Source: Opitutus sp. GAS368
GTDB lineage: Bacteria; Verrucomicrobiota; Verrucomicrobiia; Opitutales; Opitutaceae
DNA: 33,927 bases
Direction of reading: 5' to 3'
Assembly (NCBI GenBank): GCA_945903545.1
Contig: CAMDOO010000034.1
Coordinates: forward strand, 1-33,927
Part shown: one piece after another, positions 21,337 to 29,743 of the stretch
Layout: every line of letters begins with the position of its first letter
Numbering within the stretch: position 1 is the first letter of the stretch
Translations under genes and position numbers: made by a program
Notes under the pieces: model-generated
Database searches by the model: none
What the model was told of the DNA's origin: nothing
What the model saw: the letters and a program-made list of their open reading frames with translations, nothing else

Positions 21337-22218
21337 TCATAGCACCGACTCCACCGCGCCCACGGCCAGCGGCTCGCCGCCCAGCGCGGCCGGGAGCGGC
21401 TGCTCGCAGGGCACACGGGCAAAGATCACGTTCCGCCGCTGGCAGGCCTCGCGCCAGAGATTGAAATGCCGGGCGTACGCCTCGCGGTAGTTCTCCGCCA
21501 CTCGGTGGTCGATGCGCTGGCGCCGCATGGTGCCGGTCTCGCAGTCCGTCAGCTCGCAGTTCCCGCGCCAGAGCAGGTCGCCCTCCGCCGCCAGCGAGGG
21601 CACCAGCACGATCCCGATGCCCGAGCCCACGGCCAGCCCCGCGATGAACGGGCCCGGATCGCCCGGGAAAAGGAGATCGGAAATGAAAACCTTGAGCGCC
21701 CCGGAACGCCAAGAGACACCGGAGGGAACCCCCGTGGCCTCGCCCGCCACTGCGGCACGCAGTCGTTCCCGCCAGCGCCCGGCGCGCACCTCGGTGAGAT
21801 CCAGCGGCTGGATCGTCCGACCGGCCACGGCATGGATCCGGACGGGAGCCATCGCGTGGTCGGCACTCGCGACGGCAAACGCGAGCAGCTCGTCCGCCCG
21901 CAGGGCCTTCTCCGGCGTGAACGCCATCGAGGCGGAGACATCGATGAGAACATCGACCGAGGGCGAAACCTCTGCCCGGTAGAGCTTCATCGTCAGCGCA
22001 CCTGTGCGGGCGTAGGCCTGCCAGTGGATGTGCCGCGGGTCGTCGCCGGGGGCGTAGCCGCGGTGGTCCTGGAAATCGAGTGAACTACCGGCCCCGGCGC
22101 CGAGCCAGGAACCCACCGGGCCGCGCCAGGTTTGCCGGGCGAAGGGCAGGCGCCAGCGGGCGGCGGCGGCAAGCGCACCGTGCTGCGCCGTGGGGACGGG
22201 GCGCGCCGCGTGGCTCAT
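21337..22218 (-). CDS. DUF58 domain protein
   Basis: 293-residue soluble protein. The DUF58 core is SSLDFQDHRGYAPGDDPRHI (45-64), followed by HWQAYARTG. A vWA-like fold follows, with an intact-looking metal motif DVSASM (93-98). DUF58 proteins are almost always encoded next to MoxR AAA+ ATPases and vWA proteins, as here, and are thought to be clients or adaptors of the ATPase. ATG 22218 overlaps the permease stop by ATGA. There is no signal peptide, so it is cytoplasmic. Unlike the neighbouring junctions, a repeat-filled gap separates it from the BatA-like gene that follows. Confidence 0.92.
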   Translation of the reverse strand: MSHAARPVPTAQHGALAAAARWRLPFARQTWRGPVGSWLGAGAGSSLDFQDHRGYAPGDDPRHIHWQAYARTGALTMKLYRAEVSPSVDVLIDVSASMAFTPEKALRADELLAFAVASADHAMAPVRIHAVAGRTIQPLDLTEVRAGRWRERLRAAVAGEATGVPSGVSWRSGALKVFISDLLFPGDPGPFIAGLAVGSGIGIVLVPSLAAEGDLLWRGNCELTDCETGTMRRQRIDHRVAENYREAYARHFNLWREACQRRNVIFARVPCEQPLPAALGGEPLAVGAVESVL

Positions 22219-23786
22219 GACGTCGGGGTGGACTCATCAGGCTCGTTCCTGATGCGGATCACGATGTCCTCCAGCCGCTCCCAGTACGGCCGGGCCCGGA
22301 CCCAGGCGAGCCCCAGCAGGCTGATCGCGAAGATCCCCTGCACCGCATAAGCCAGGGGGTTGCCCAGGTTGTAGCCCGGGATGATGTTCACGATCAGCGA
22401 TGCCACCGGGAGCACCGACACGAGGTCGGGCAGCAACGCGAACCGCGGGTAGGCCACCGACAACGCGTAGCTCATACCCAGCAGCGTGCCGGCGCCGCCG
22501 ATCATCACGAAGTAGAACCCGCCCAGCTGCCGCGGCGGCTTGCGCATGAAGGAAATCACCACGGCCGGATAGGCCAGCGCCTCCAGCGCGAGCACGGCCA
22601 GCCAGGGCCAGGTGACGAGCTGGGACTCGCCCAACCGCAACGGGCCGGCGTAGACCATGCCGTTGACAACCGTCGGGGAGGAGCTGGCGGCGACGAGGGC
22701 AAAGGTCACCGCGCAGGCCGCCCAGAGCAGCGAGGACAGCAGCGCGTAGAGCAGCGCGCTGGGCCAGCCCGGCAGGGTCATGCGGAGCAGCACCCGGGAG
22801 AGCGCCGTGAGCTTGGACGCGGCCCGCACGTGCACCGCCATCGGCTGCTGCACGTTGCTCAGCTCGCCGAAGCAGACCAGGCTGAGGAAGAGCGCCGCAA
22901 AAAGCAGCTGGGCGGCAAAGATTCCCACCACGGCCGGTGAACCGGCAAAGGGCAGCACCACCGGGGCGAAGACCACCGGGGCGAGCGCGAGGAGCGGCAG
23001 GCTCCGCGCCAGCAGGCTGTGGTTCTCGGCGGGCGGGGCGATGTTGCGCACCGCGGCCACGAGGAAGAACAGCAGCAGCAGGGCGGCGTTGTAACAGAGC
23101 AGCACGATGCCGGTGATCGGGATCGCGGCAGCCAAGGCACCGGTGCCGGAGATCCCCGCGATGGCGGTCCGCCCCAGCGAGGACAGCGCGATGATCACCC
23201 CGACCCCCACGAAGCGGAAAACCTTGCCGAGCCCGGCGCCCCAGAGTCCCGCCGCCGTGAGCAGCGCGCAGCCGCCCAGCAGCATCAGGCACTGCCACGC
23301 GTCGCGCCCCAGGTCCACCGACCCGGCAAAGTAGCGCACGATGCCGTACGGCAGCACCGCCACCAGCAGCAACACCGCCTGCAGGACGAGCGAACCCCAC
23401 TTGGCGACGACGATCCGCCACGCATTCAGGCGCGTGAGCAGCAACAGGTCGATCGTCCGCGTGGTGACCTCAAGTTGCAGCGCCCCGAGTGCGCGGCCGG
23501 GCGTGACCAGCAGCAGCAGCACGGTGAGCAGGGTCCAGAAGAGGCCATCGAGCGCGCTGAAGGCGCTCTGCCGGACGTAGACATTCGGCGAGGACGCCGC
23601 GGCGGCGAAGGAGCTCATCAGCAGCGCCATGGCGACCTGGCAGCCGATGAAGGCGCCGACAAAGCCGCGCGTGCGCATGCCCTGGCGGAGTTCCTTTACC
23701 ATCATGGCCGGCAGCCAGCCGGGAAAGTCCCGGCGGGCGATGGTGGGCAGGGCCGCAGCGGTGGCGGTGGCAGCGGTGTCGCTCAT
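22215..23786 (-). CDS. ABC-2 type transporter permease
   Basis: 523-residue polytopic membrane protein with about 12 hydrophobic helices. The N-terminal signature WLPAMMVKELRQGMRTRGF is typical of ABC-2/Gld-like permeases, where an amphipathic helix precedes the first membrane span; EVTTRTIDLLLLTRLNAWRI (cytoplasmic coupling loop region) also fits that family. It partners the ABC ATPase encoded immediately upstream, with which it overlaps by ATGA (23783-23786), and it overlaps the DUF58 gene downstream the same way. Its substrate is unknown. The position inside a MoxR-DUF58-vWA cluster suggests that it works with those proteins at the inner membrane. Confidence 0.88.
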   Translation of the reverse strand: MSDTAATATAAALPTIARRDFPGWLPAMMVKELRQGMRTRGFVGAFIGCQVAMALLMSSFAAAASSPNVYVRQSAFSALDGLFWTLLTVLLLLVTPGRALGALQLEVTTRTIDLLLLTRLNAWRIVVAKWGSLVLQAVLLLVAVLPYGIVRYFAGSVDLGRDAWQCLMLLGGCALLTAAGLWGAGLGKVFRFVGVGVIIALSSLGRTAIAGISGTGALAAAIPITGIVLLCYNAALLLLFFLVAAVRNIAPPAENHSLLARSLPLLALAPVVFAPVVLPFAGSPAVVGIFAAQLLFAALFLSLVCFGELSNVQQPMAVHVRAASKLTALSRVLLRMTLPGWPSALLYALLSSLLWAACAVTFALVAASSSPTVVNGMVYAGPLRLGESQLVTWPWLAVLALEALAYPAVVISFMRKPPRQLGGFYFVMIGGAGTLLGMSYALSVAYPRFALLPDLVSVLPVASLIVNIIPGYNLGNPLAYAVQGIFAISLLGLAWVRARPYWERLEDIVIRIRNEPDESTPTS

Positions 23787-24760
23787 GGGTTGGGTCCTCC
23801 CCCGCCCGACTTGAGCACGGGCGGCTCGCGGAGCATCTCCACAAAGGCCTCCTCGAGGCGGCGTTCCTCGCGGTGGAAATCGGAAATCACGATGCCGTCG
23901 GTGATCATCCGCTTCAGCTCGGCGGCCAGCCGCTGCGAATCGTCACCCGAGAACTCGGCCCGCGCTCCCTGGTTGCGTTCGCTCACCAGGCGCCAGCCGG
24001 CGCGCACCGCCAGCCATTCCAAGAGGGGCGCGACCGGGCCCTCGACGGAGATGTCGACCATGCAGATCGGGCCCTCGGTGCCGCGGCGCAGCGTGTGCGT
24101 GTCGCCGTGGTGCACGATGCCGCCGCGGTCCATGAAGATCAGCGTGTCGCACATCTCGCCGAGCTCGGAGAGGATGTGGGAGCTGATCAGGAGCGTCTTG
24201 CCCTGGTCCTTCAGCACGCGGACGAGGTTCTTGAACTCGAGCCGGGCCTTGGGATCGAGGCCGGCCGCCGGCTCGTCGAGAATCAGGAAGGCCGGGTCGT
24301 TCAGCAGTGTGCGCGCGAGGCAGAGCCGCTGGGTCTGGCCCTTGGAAAGCTTGTCCATCGGCCGCTCCGCCAGCTCGCGCAGATCGGTGAAATCCGTCAC
24401 CTCGTCCACCCGGCGCTCCAGCGCGGTGCCCCGCAGGCCGTGGGCCCGCGCGTAGAAGTCGAGGTAGTCGGCCACGGCCATGTCGGTGTACGCGGTGAAG
24501 TGGTCCGGCATCCAGCCAATGCCCGAGCGCACCTCGTTGGGGTACTCGACGATGTCCACGCCGCGCAGGCGGACCGTGCCGCCGGTGGGCATGTCGAGCG
24601 TGGCGAGGATGCGCATCGTGGTGGTCTTGCCGGCCCCGTTGGCGCCGATCAGGCCGACGACCGCCCCGCGGGGCAGGTCGAAGGAGACGCCGTTGACGGC
24701 ATGGACGCCGTCGAACCAGCGCACCAGGTCGCGGACCTCGAGCAGCGGGGCGGCGCTCAT
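23783..24760 (-). CDS. ABC transporter ATP-binding protein
   Basis: 325-residue ATPase of the ABC-2 exporter type. Walker A is GANGAGKTT (39-47), the Q-loop is replaced by GWMPDHF where many family members have a Gln, the signature is LSKGQTQRLCLARTLL, Walker B is FLILDEPAAGLDP and the switch His is in LISSHIL. A C-terminal extension of about 100 residues follows the nucleotide-binding domain, as in GldA/CcmA-type proteins. The start is ATG 24760 (MSAAPLLEV). It overlaps both neighbours by four bases. It energises the downstream-encoded permease. Confidence 0.93.
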   Translation of the reverse strand: MSAAPLLEVRDLVRWFDGVHAVNGVSFDLPRGAVVGLIGANGAGKTTTMRILATLDMPTGGTVRLRGVDIVEYPNEVRSGIGWMPDHFTAYTDMAVADYLDFYARAHGLRGTALERRVDEVTDFTDLRELAERPMDKLSKGQTQRLCLARTLLNDPAFLILDEPAAGLDPKARLEFKNLVRVLKDQGKTLLISSHILSELGEMCDTLIFMDRGGIVHHGDTHTLRRGTEGPICMVDISVEGPVAPLLEWLAVRAGWRLVSERNQGARAEFSGDDSQRLAAELKRMITDGIVISDFHREERRLEEAFVEMLREPPVLKSGGGGPNP

Positions 24761-27237
24761 CGGGCACCTCCCGCCGCGGGCACCAGGGCCCGGGATTCCG
24801 CGATGCCGGTGTAGGCCACGCGCGACTCCTTCCACTCGATGGACGAAAGGGTCTCGATCGGCGCGAGGTCGGATTTGCCGCCGTAGGCCATCCAGCGCCC
24901 GGGCAGGTCGGCCGTGACCGCCTCCAGCACCTGCTGGAAGGCCGCGCTGCCGCCGAGCAACGCCGCACTCAACCGGGCGGAATCGGGGGCCGGTGTGAGG
25001 GTGGTCGCCTTGCCGGGCAACACCTCGGAGGCGGTCCAGCGGCGGCCCTGCGCATCGACGAGGACGAAGCTCTTCAGTTCCACCGGGAGGCTGGACTCGA
25101 CCACCGGCGCGCCGTTCGCGGCGGTGGCTACCTGTTCGACCCGGCCGCGGCTCGGCACGAGTTGCCGGAGCTGGTGTGCCTGGCGCGAGCGGTTCATGAA
25201 CCAGTCGCCTTCCGCCCGGCCGGCCTCGCGGGCCTGCTGCCGGACCGGCGCCACGATGCCCTCGACCGGCATGCCGGCCAGCAGCACGTCGTCGGCGAGG
25301 CCGAAGTCGCGCTGTGTCAGGTAGCCCGTGCGGCTCGCCTGTTCCTGGAAGATCGCGGCCTGGTTCTGGCCGGGCACGAGCGCGACGATCGCCGCGCGCT
25401 GGCCCTCGCCGCCCACGCCGTCCTGCACCAGGATCACGAGGGCGAGCGTGAGCCCGCCGAGGAGGGCCAGCGCCGGCGTGGTCCAGAAGAGGCGGTACCG
25501 GGCCTGCCCCCGGGCAAAAACCCAGAGATTGACCGGCCCGATCAGGGCCGCAAAGAGGAGCAGAAAGGTGATCAGCCACGTGGCGCTCGAGCCGGTGTCG
25601 GCCACCTCGGTCCCGAGCGTGGTTTCCTTCAGGTCGAGCGCGGCACGCTCCGGCAGGCCGAGGCTGACGGACTCGAGCCGGAGGAGCGGCGCCAGCTCCG
25701 CGGCCGGGCGGCCGTCGATGGCCGGGATCATGCGCAGCCAGCCGGCGCCGATTTTCTGCTCCCGCACCGGGCCGGTGCTGGCCGGCCCGACGACAGTCAG
25801 AAATCCGCCCATCGCCACCCAGCCGCGGAGCGCGGCCTGCCGGGCCGCATCGAGCCCGGCAAATTCCGCCTCGGTGATGATCACCGAATGGAAGCTGCTC
25901 CAGACGCGCCAGTCGGCGGGCACGGTGACCGGATCAACCAGCGTGAGCAGCGGGGCCATGCTGCCGACGCCGAGGAACTGACCGCGCAAAAAGGGATCGG
26001 TCCCCGGACTGGCGGCCAGCGGCGGAATCGTGCCCTGGGCGCTATTGAGCGAACCCGACAGGCTCTGGCGGGCACCTTGGGGCAATCCCGGCCCGGCCAT
26101 CTCCACATTGATGCTGTAGTTCTGGGCTGCGAAACTCCGGACCAGGATCGTGGCCGGCACCACCGCCGTGGGCGACGGGCCCGCACTGGGAGGAGGCGGG
26201 GTGAAACCGGGCGGGATCGGCACCTGCTCGGTGTAAGTGATCACGCGTTCCACCTGGGCCTGGCCGCCCCGGCCCGCCGGGAGAGGTGTAATGGTCAGCG
26301 TGAAAGCGGGCGGCAGGGTCGCTCGGGACGGCAGGACTAGCTGCGCGGGCGCCCCTTGATGCCGGAAGGTGACCTTCACATCCATCATGCCCGGAGTGGT
26401 GCTGGCGGTGACCTCACTGCTCGTCTGCTGGGTCCGGTTCATGTTGGGCACGCCGGCACCGCCGAGGCGGGTCCGGGCGACGCTCACCACCGTGCTGATG
26501 GCACCCGCGGCGGGTGAAGCCGGCGACGTGGGGGTGACCGCGCTCTGGACCACGACCGTGGTCGTCCGCGTCACGTTGCCCGTCAGGTCCGGCGAAGCGA
26601 CGGACATGGTCGTGCGTGGCGGCAGGGAGCTTTGCGGGATCACCCGCAACAAGGTCGCGGGACCGGTCTGGGTGATTTGGAAGGTGGTCTCGAGGACGCC
26701 GTTCACCACCCGGCTCCCCATCTGCCGGGTGTTTTGACGCTGCAGACCCTGGGGCGCCGGAACGACACCGGGAATCTGCGGCACACTGGGACCGCCCGGC
26801 CCGCCGCGTCCGCCGACCGCGGCGGCCAGGTTGATCTCATTTGCCACCACCCCCGGCAGCGCGAGCGGCACGTAGTACCAGGCCTCTCGGTTCTGGCGGC
26901 TGGCGACGGTCATTTCGAGGCCGCTGCCAACCTCTCCGGGAAACTCGTTCGGTGAACCCGCGGTGAAGTGAAAACGCCAGGTGCCGTCACGGTCGGAGTT
27001 GTTCTCCACGAACACCCGGACGGGCATGAAGCCGAAGCGCGGCGAGAACGTGAGCGGGGTCGTGAACTTCACGGTGATCCCCGAGCCGGTGTTCGTGCCG
27101 ATATTGTAGGACGTCTCGGCTTTGGCGGCGCCCAACAGCAGCGCCGCATATGCCATGGCGCAGGCGACCGTCCGACCCAAAGGACGAGCGGCAAGCAGGA
27201 TGGTCCTGAATAAACGCATGCGACTGGTTGAATTCAT
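24757..27237 (-). CDS. Large secreted/membrane protein of the MoxR-ABC cluster
   Basis: 826-residue protein, family not recognised. It has an N-terminal signal peptide (RPLGRTVACAMAYAALLLGA, cleavage near AKAETS). A long beta-rich, Ser/Thr/Pro-rich extracytoplasmic region follows, opening with FMPVRVFVENNSDRDGTWRF. Then comes an amidotransferase-like segment (VIITEAEF..WVAMGGFLTVVG), resembling one in the vWA protein of this cluster. Two transmembrane helices (WLITFLLLFAALIGPVNLWV and ALALLGGLTLALVILV) and a C-terminal domain of about 240 residues complete it. The start is ATG 27237; TTG 27252 and ATG 27219 are alternatives. A perfect 12-bp palindrome covers the start region. It overlaps the ATPase gene by ATGA, so it is likely an accessory subunit of the transporter. 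Confidence 0.75.
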   Translation of the reverse strand: MNSTSRMRLFRTILLAARPLGRTVACAMAYAALLLGAAKAETSYNIGTNTGSGITVKFTTPLTFSPRFGFMPVRVFVENNSDRDGTWRFHFTAGSPNEFPGEVGSGLEMTVASRQNREAWYYVPLALPGVVANEINLAAAVGGRGGPGGPSVPQIPGVVPAPQGLQRQNTRQMGSRVVNGVLETTFQITQTGPATLLRVIPQSSLPPRTTMSVASPDLTGNVTRTTTVVVQSAVTPTSPASPAAGAISTVVSVARTRLGGAGVPNMNRTQQTSSEVTASTTPGMMDVKVTFRHQGAPAQLVLPSRATLPPAFTLTITPLPAGRGGQAQVERVITYTEQVPIPPGFTPPPPSAGPSPTAVVPATILVRSFAAQNYSINVEMAGPGLPQGARQSLSGSLNSAQGTIPPLAASPGTDPFLRGQFLGVGSMAPLLTLVDPVTVPADWRVWSSFHSVIITEAEFAGLDAARQAALRGWVAMGGFLTVVGPASTGPVREQKIGAGWLRMIPAIDGRPAAELAPLLRLESVSLGLPERAALDLKETTLGTEVADTGSSATWLITFLLLFAALIGPVNLWVFARGQARYRLFWTTPALALLGGLTLALVILVQDGVGGEGQRAAIVALVPGQNQAAIFQEQASRTGYLTQRDFGLADDVLLAGMPVEGIVAPVRQQAREAGRAEGDWFMNRSRQAHQLRQLVPSRGRVEQVATAANGAPVVESSLPVELKSFVLVDAQGRRWTASEVLPGKATTLTPAPDSARLSAALLGGSAAFQQVLEAVTADLPGRWMAYGGKSDLAPIETLSSIEWKESRVAYTGIAESRALVPAAGGAR

Positions 27238-27253
27238 TTTGAATGAATTCAAC
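27227..27253. repeat. Perfect 12-bp palindrome over the gene start
   Basis: GTTGAATTCATT / TTG / AATGAATTCAAC. It sits between the moxR stop (27255) and the next gene and includes the ATG at 27237. In mRNA it would hide the start codon in a hairpin. It has the 3-nt-loop perfect-hairpin design seen at 6645 and 6953. Confidence 0.8.
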
Positions 27254-27254
27254 T

Positions 27255-28283
27255 TCAGGCAATTTTCGCGGACCGCAGCGTGCCCGGCAGGGGCTTCGGC
27301 TGGGCCGGAATCTCGGCGAGCAGCTTCTCCACCACGCCCTGCGGGGTCGAGCCGTCGAGACGCGCGGTGTGCTCCAGGATGATGCGATGACCGAGCACGG
27401 AACGGGCCACGGCCTGCACATCCTCAAAGCTCAAGTGCGGCCGGCCGTGCCGGATCGCGCGGGCGCGGCCCGCCGCCGCCAGCGCGAGAGCCGCGCGCGG
27501 ACTGGCCCCGAAACGCACGCCGGCCGAGGCCGCCGAGACGCCGGGCTGCGAGCCGTGGACCAGGCGCGCGATGTAGTCGGCGACTACCTCGGGCAGATGC
27601 ACGCGGCGCACGAGCGCGAGCAGGCCATTGAACTCCTCGCGGGACAGCACCGGCGCCACCACGGGAACGGCGCCGAGCTCGCGGTTGAGCACGATGCGCT
27701 TGAGCACGTCGGCGGAGTTCGAGCCCACGACGATCTTGAAGAGGAAGCGGTCCAGCTGCGCCTCGGGCAGCGGATAGGTGCCCTCGAGGTCGATCGGGTT
27801 CTGGGTCGCGAGGACAAAGAACGGCTCGGGCAGCGTGTGGGTCTCGCCGCCGGCGGTCACGCGGCGCTCCTGCATGGCCTCGAGCAGGGCGGACTGCGTC
27901 TTGGGCGAGGCACGGTTGATCTCGTCCGCGAGCAGGATGTTGGCGAACACCGGGCCGGGCTGGAAAACGAAGCGGCGGCCGGCGGCGGTTTCCTCGAAGA
28001 CGGGGTTGCCGGTGATGTCGCCCGGCAGCAGGTCGGGCGTGAATTGGACGCGGCGCGACTGCAGGCCGAGGCAGCCGGCGAGGCCCTTCACGAGCTCCGT
28101 CTTGCCCAGGCCGGGCAGGCCCTCGAGGAGAAGATGGCCGCGGGCCAGGACACCGGTGACCACGAGCTCGATCAGCTCCTCCTGGCCGAAGAGCACGGTG
28201 CGGAGGGTGGCGACAAGTCGTTCGAGCGAGGCGGAGGCGGCGGTCAGTTCGGTGTCAGTCGGGGGGGGCTTCGGGTCGGACAT
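27255..28283 (-). CDS. MoxR-family AAA+ ATPase
   Basis: 342-residue AAA+ ATPase. Walker A is GLPGLGKT (55-62), Walker B is ILLADEIN (116-123), and sensor 1 is in FVLATQNPIDLEGTYPLPEA. The conserved Arg-containing LDRFLFK and a C-terminal lid domain follow. MoxR ATPases act as chaperones that remodel or insert cofactors into partner complexes, typically with DUF58 and vWA proteins encoded alongside, exactly the set present here. ATG 28283 (MSDPKPPPTD) is used; the frame upstream is a repeat-rich gap of 116 bases. It probably powers assembly of the membrane proteins encoded downstream. Confidence 0.95.
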   Translation of the reverse strand: MSDPKPPPTDTELTAASASLERLVATLRTVLFGQEELIELVVTGVLARGHLLLEGLPGLGKTELVKGLAGCLGLQSRRVQFTPDLLPGDITGNPVFEETAAGRRFVFQPGPVFANILLADEINRASPKTQSALLEAMQERRVTAGGETHTLPEPFFVLATQNPIDLEGTYPLPEAQLDRFLFKIVVGSNSADVLKRIVLNRELGAVPVVAPVLSREEFNGLLALVRRVHLPEVVADYIARLVHGSQPGVSAASAGVRFGASPRAALALAAAGRARAIRHGRPHLSFEDVQAVARSVLGHRIILEHTARLDGSTPQGVVEKLLAEIPAQPKPLPGTLRSAKIA

Positions 28284-28313
28284 TGGGGTTGGGGAAAGGG
28301 GATCGGGCGGAAC

Positions 28314-28335
28314 GCTCGACGTTCAACACTCAAGC
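28314..28335 (-). repeat. Short solo heptad array upstream of moxR
   Basis: On the minus strand the units are CTTGAGT, GTTGAAC, GTCGAGC. The 7-nt period and GTCGAG core recall the array inside uvrA. No inverted mate is visible nearby. Confidence 0.45.
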
Positions 28336-28371
28336 AACTGGGATCGGGCCCAAAGCACTAGGTTTTTCAGG

Positions 28372-28398
28372 GCCGGAATTTCCGCAGGAAATCCCGGC
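28372..28398. repeat. Hairpin between moxR and the upstream gene
   Basis: GCCGG A ATTTCC / GCA / GGAAAT C CCGGC, 11 pairs with one mismatch. The 3-nt GCA loop is shared with hairpin B at 1491-1527. There is no T-run, so it is not a standard terminator. It lies directly after the stop of the coiled-coil gene. Confidence 0.65.
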
Positions 28399-28399
28399 T

Positions 28400-29674
28400 T
28401 CACTTGAAGAATCCCTTCAGCGCCGCGCGTTCCGCGGGTGTGAGGCGGTTGACCCAGACGGCGTCGCCACCCAGCGCGGGGGCGGCCACGGCGCCGGCCG
28501 AGGTGTTGCCGACCAGCTTGGCCGGGTCCGCCTCATGGGCTCCGGCGCTGGTGCTCAGCTTGTCGCCCAGCGAGGCCCGGCTAAGATCGCCGATGGAGAG
28601 GCCCTCGGCGGCGCCCTTGGTCTCCGTCGGGGAAGGAAGCTTGAGCGTAAGCGGGGCCGCCTCGCCGCCGCCGCCGGGTCCGCCGTTCCCCTGCCCCAGC
28701 CAGGAGGGCAAGGCGTCGCCAAACTCACCCTGGCCCCTGCCCAGGGCGCCGAGGATGCCGCGGGTCTGGGCGCCGGCCAGACCGAGCTGCTGCGCAAGCT
28801 GGGCGAGCTGCTGGGGGCTCAGGCCGGTGAGTTCGGCGAGGTTGCCCGGCATGAGCGAAAGAAGCTCCTGGTTCGCCGTGAGCGAACCGTCGCGCATGCC
28901 TTGCAGCGCGGTCGCGAGCCGCTCGGCGGCGGCCTTCAGGTCTCCGCCATCGGCGGCGGCCTGGATGGCGCTCGCGGCGGCCTCGAAGTCCCGCCCGAGC
29001 GAGGCCGCGGCGGTCGCGATCTGCTCCCGCAGGGCATCGGCGGCCTCAAGCGCGGCATGGTCGAATTGCGATCCGGGCGGGCGGCGGGCGAGCTCGGCGG
29101 CGCGTTCGGCCAGTTTCTCGAGGTCGGCGGGTGAAACCAGCTTCAGCGCCTGCAGCGCCGTGATCATCCCCTGGGTCTGGACCAGCGACGGGGGCGGCCC
29201 GGCGAAGGCCGGGAGGGCGGAGGCATCGCCAATCGGGGCGAGGACCGACAAGGCCAGCAGAGCCGCCGCGGCGCCGATCCAGCCGGCCGGGGCCTGCAGG
29301 CGCCAGCGGATGACCGGCTCGGACTTGGCCGGCGCACCCGGCCAATGGGCGACGCCCTCCGTGGCCGCGGTCAGGCGATTGTCGAGATACAGGCCCGCCT
29401 CGAGCAGCACCCGCGCCTCCGCGGTGCGGTAGAAACCGGCCCGGGCCCGCCACAAGGCGATGGTCGCGGCCAGGACCGCGAGGATGCCGATGCCCGCCGC
29501 GAGGGGCAGCTGGGGACCGCCCTGGCGGCGGACGGCGTAGATGGCCACGGCCGCTGGCGTCGCGGCAGCGAAGAACACCGGGGCGAATTGCTCCAGCCAG
29601 GCTCCGATGTTGATCCACCAGGCCAGCGTGCGCGCACGGCGCTCCCAATAGGGGCGGGCAACCTCGGGGTGCAT
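28400..29674 (-). CDS. Membrane protein with long helical region, first gene of the MoxR cluster
   Basis: 424-residue protein, family not recognised. Three hydrophobic segments fall in the first 160 residues (FAPVFFAAATPAAVAIYAV, LPLAAGIGILAVLAATIALW, WIGAAAALLALSVLAP). A long Ala/Glu/Arg-rich helical, probably coiled-coil, region follows (about residues 175-270), then a Gly/Pro-rich low-complexity region and a C-terminal ERAALKGFFK. The layout is reminiscent of the DUF4175-like proteins often found beside MoxR operons in planctomycetes and verrucomicrobia, but I cannot confirm that. ATG 29674 (MHPEVARPYWERRARTLAW) is preferred over an ATG at 29710. It lies 116 bases upstream of moxR on the same strand and is presumably the first cluster gene. 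Confidence 0.7.
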   Translation of the reverse strand: MHPEVARPYWERRARTLAWWINIGAWLEQFAPVFFAAATPAAVAIYAVRRQGGPQLPLAAGIGILAVLAATIALWRARAGFYRTAEARVLLEAGLYLDNRLTAATEGVAHWPGAPAKSEPVIRWRLQAPAGWIGAAAALLALSVLAPIGDASALPAFAGPPPSLVQTQGMITALQALKLVSPADLEKLAERAAELARRPPGSQFDHAALEAADALREQIATAAASLGRDFEAAASAIQAAADGGDLKAAAERLATALQGMRDGSLTANQELLSLMPGNLAELTGLSPQQLAQLAQQLGLAGAQTRGILGALGRGQGEFGDALPSWLGQGNGGPGGGGEAAPLTLKLPSPTETKGAAEGLSIGDLSRASLGDKLSTSAGAHEADPAKLVGNTSAGAVAAPALGGDAVWVNRLTPAERAALKGFFK

Positions 29675-29743
29675 GGGGCCGGAGCTTGGGCGGGCGCCCG
29701 GCTGAGGCAAGAACGCAGTGCCGCTCGGGCGCGCCGGGAGTAC

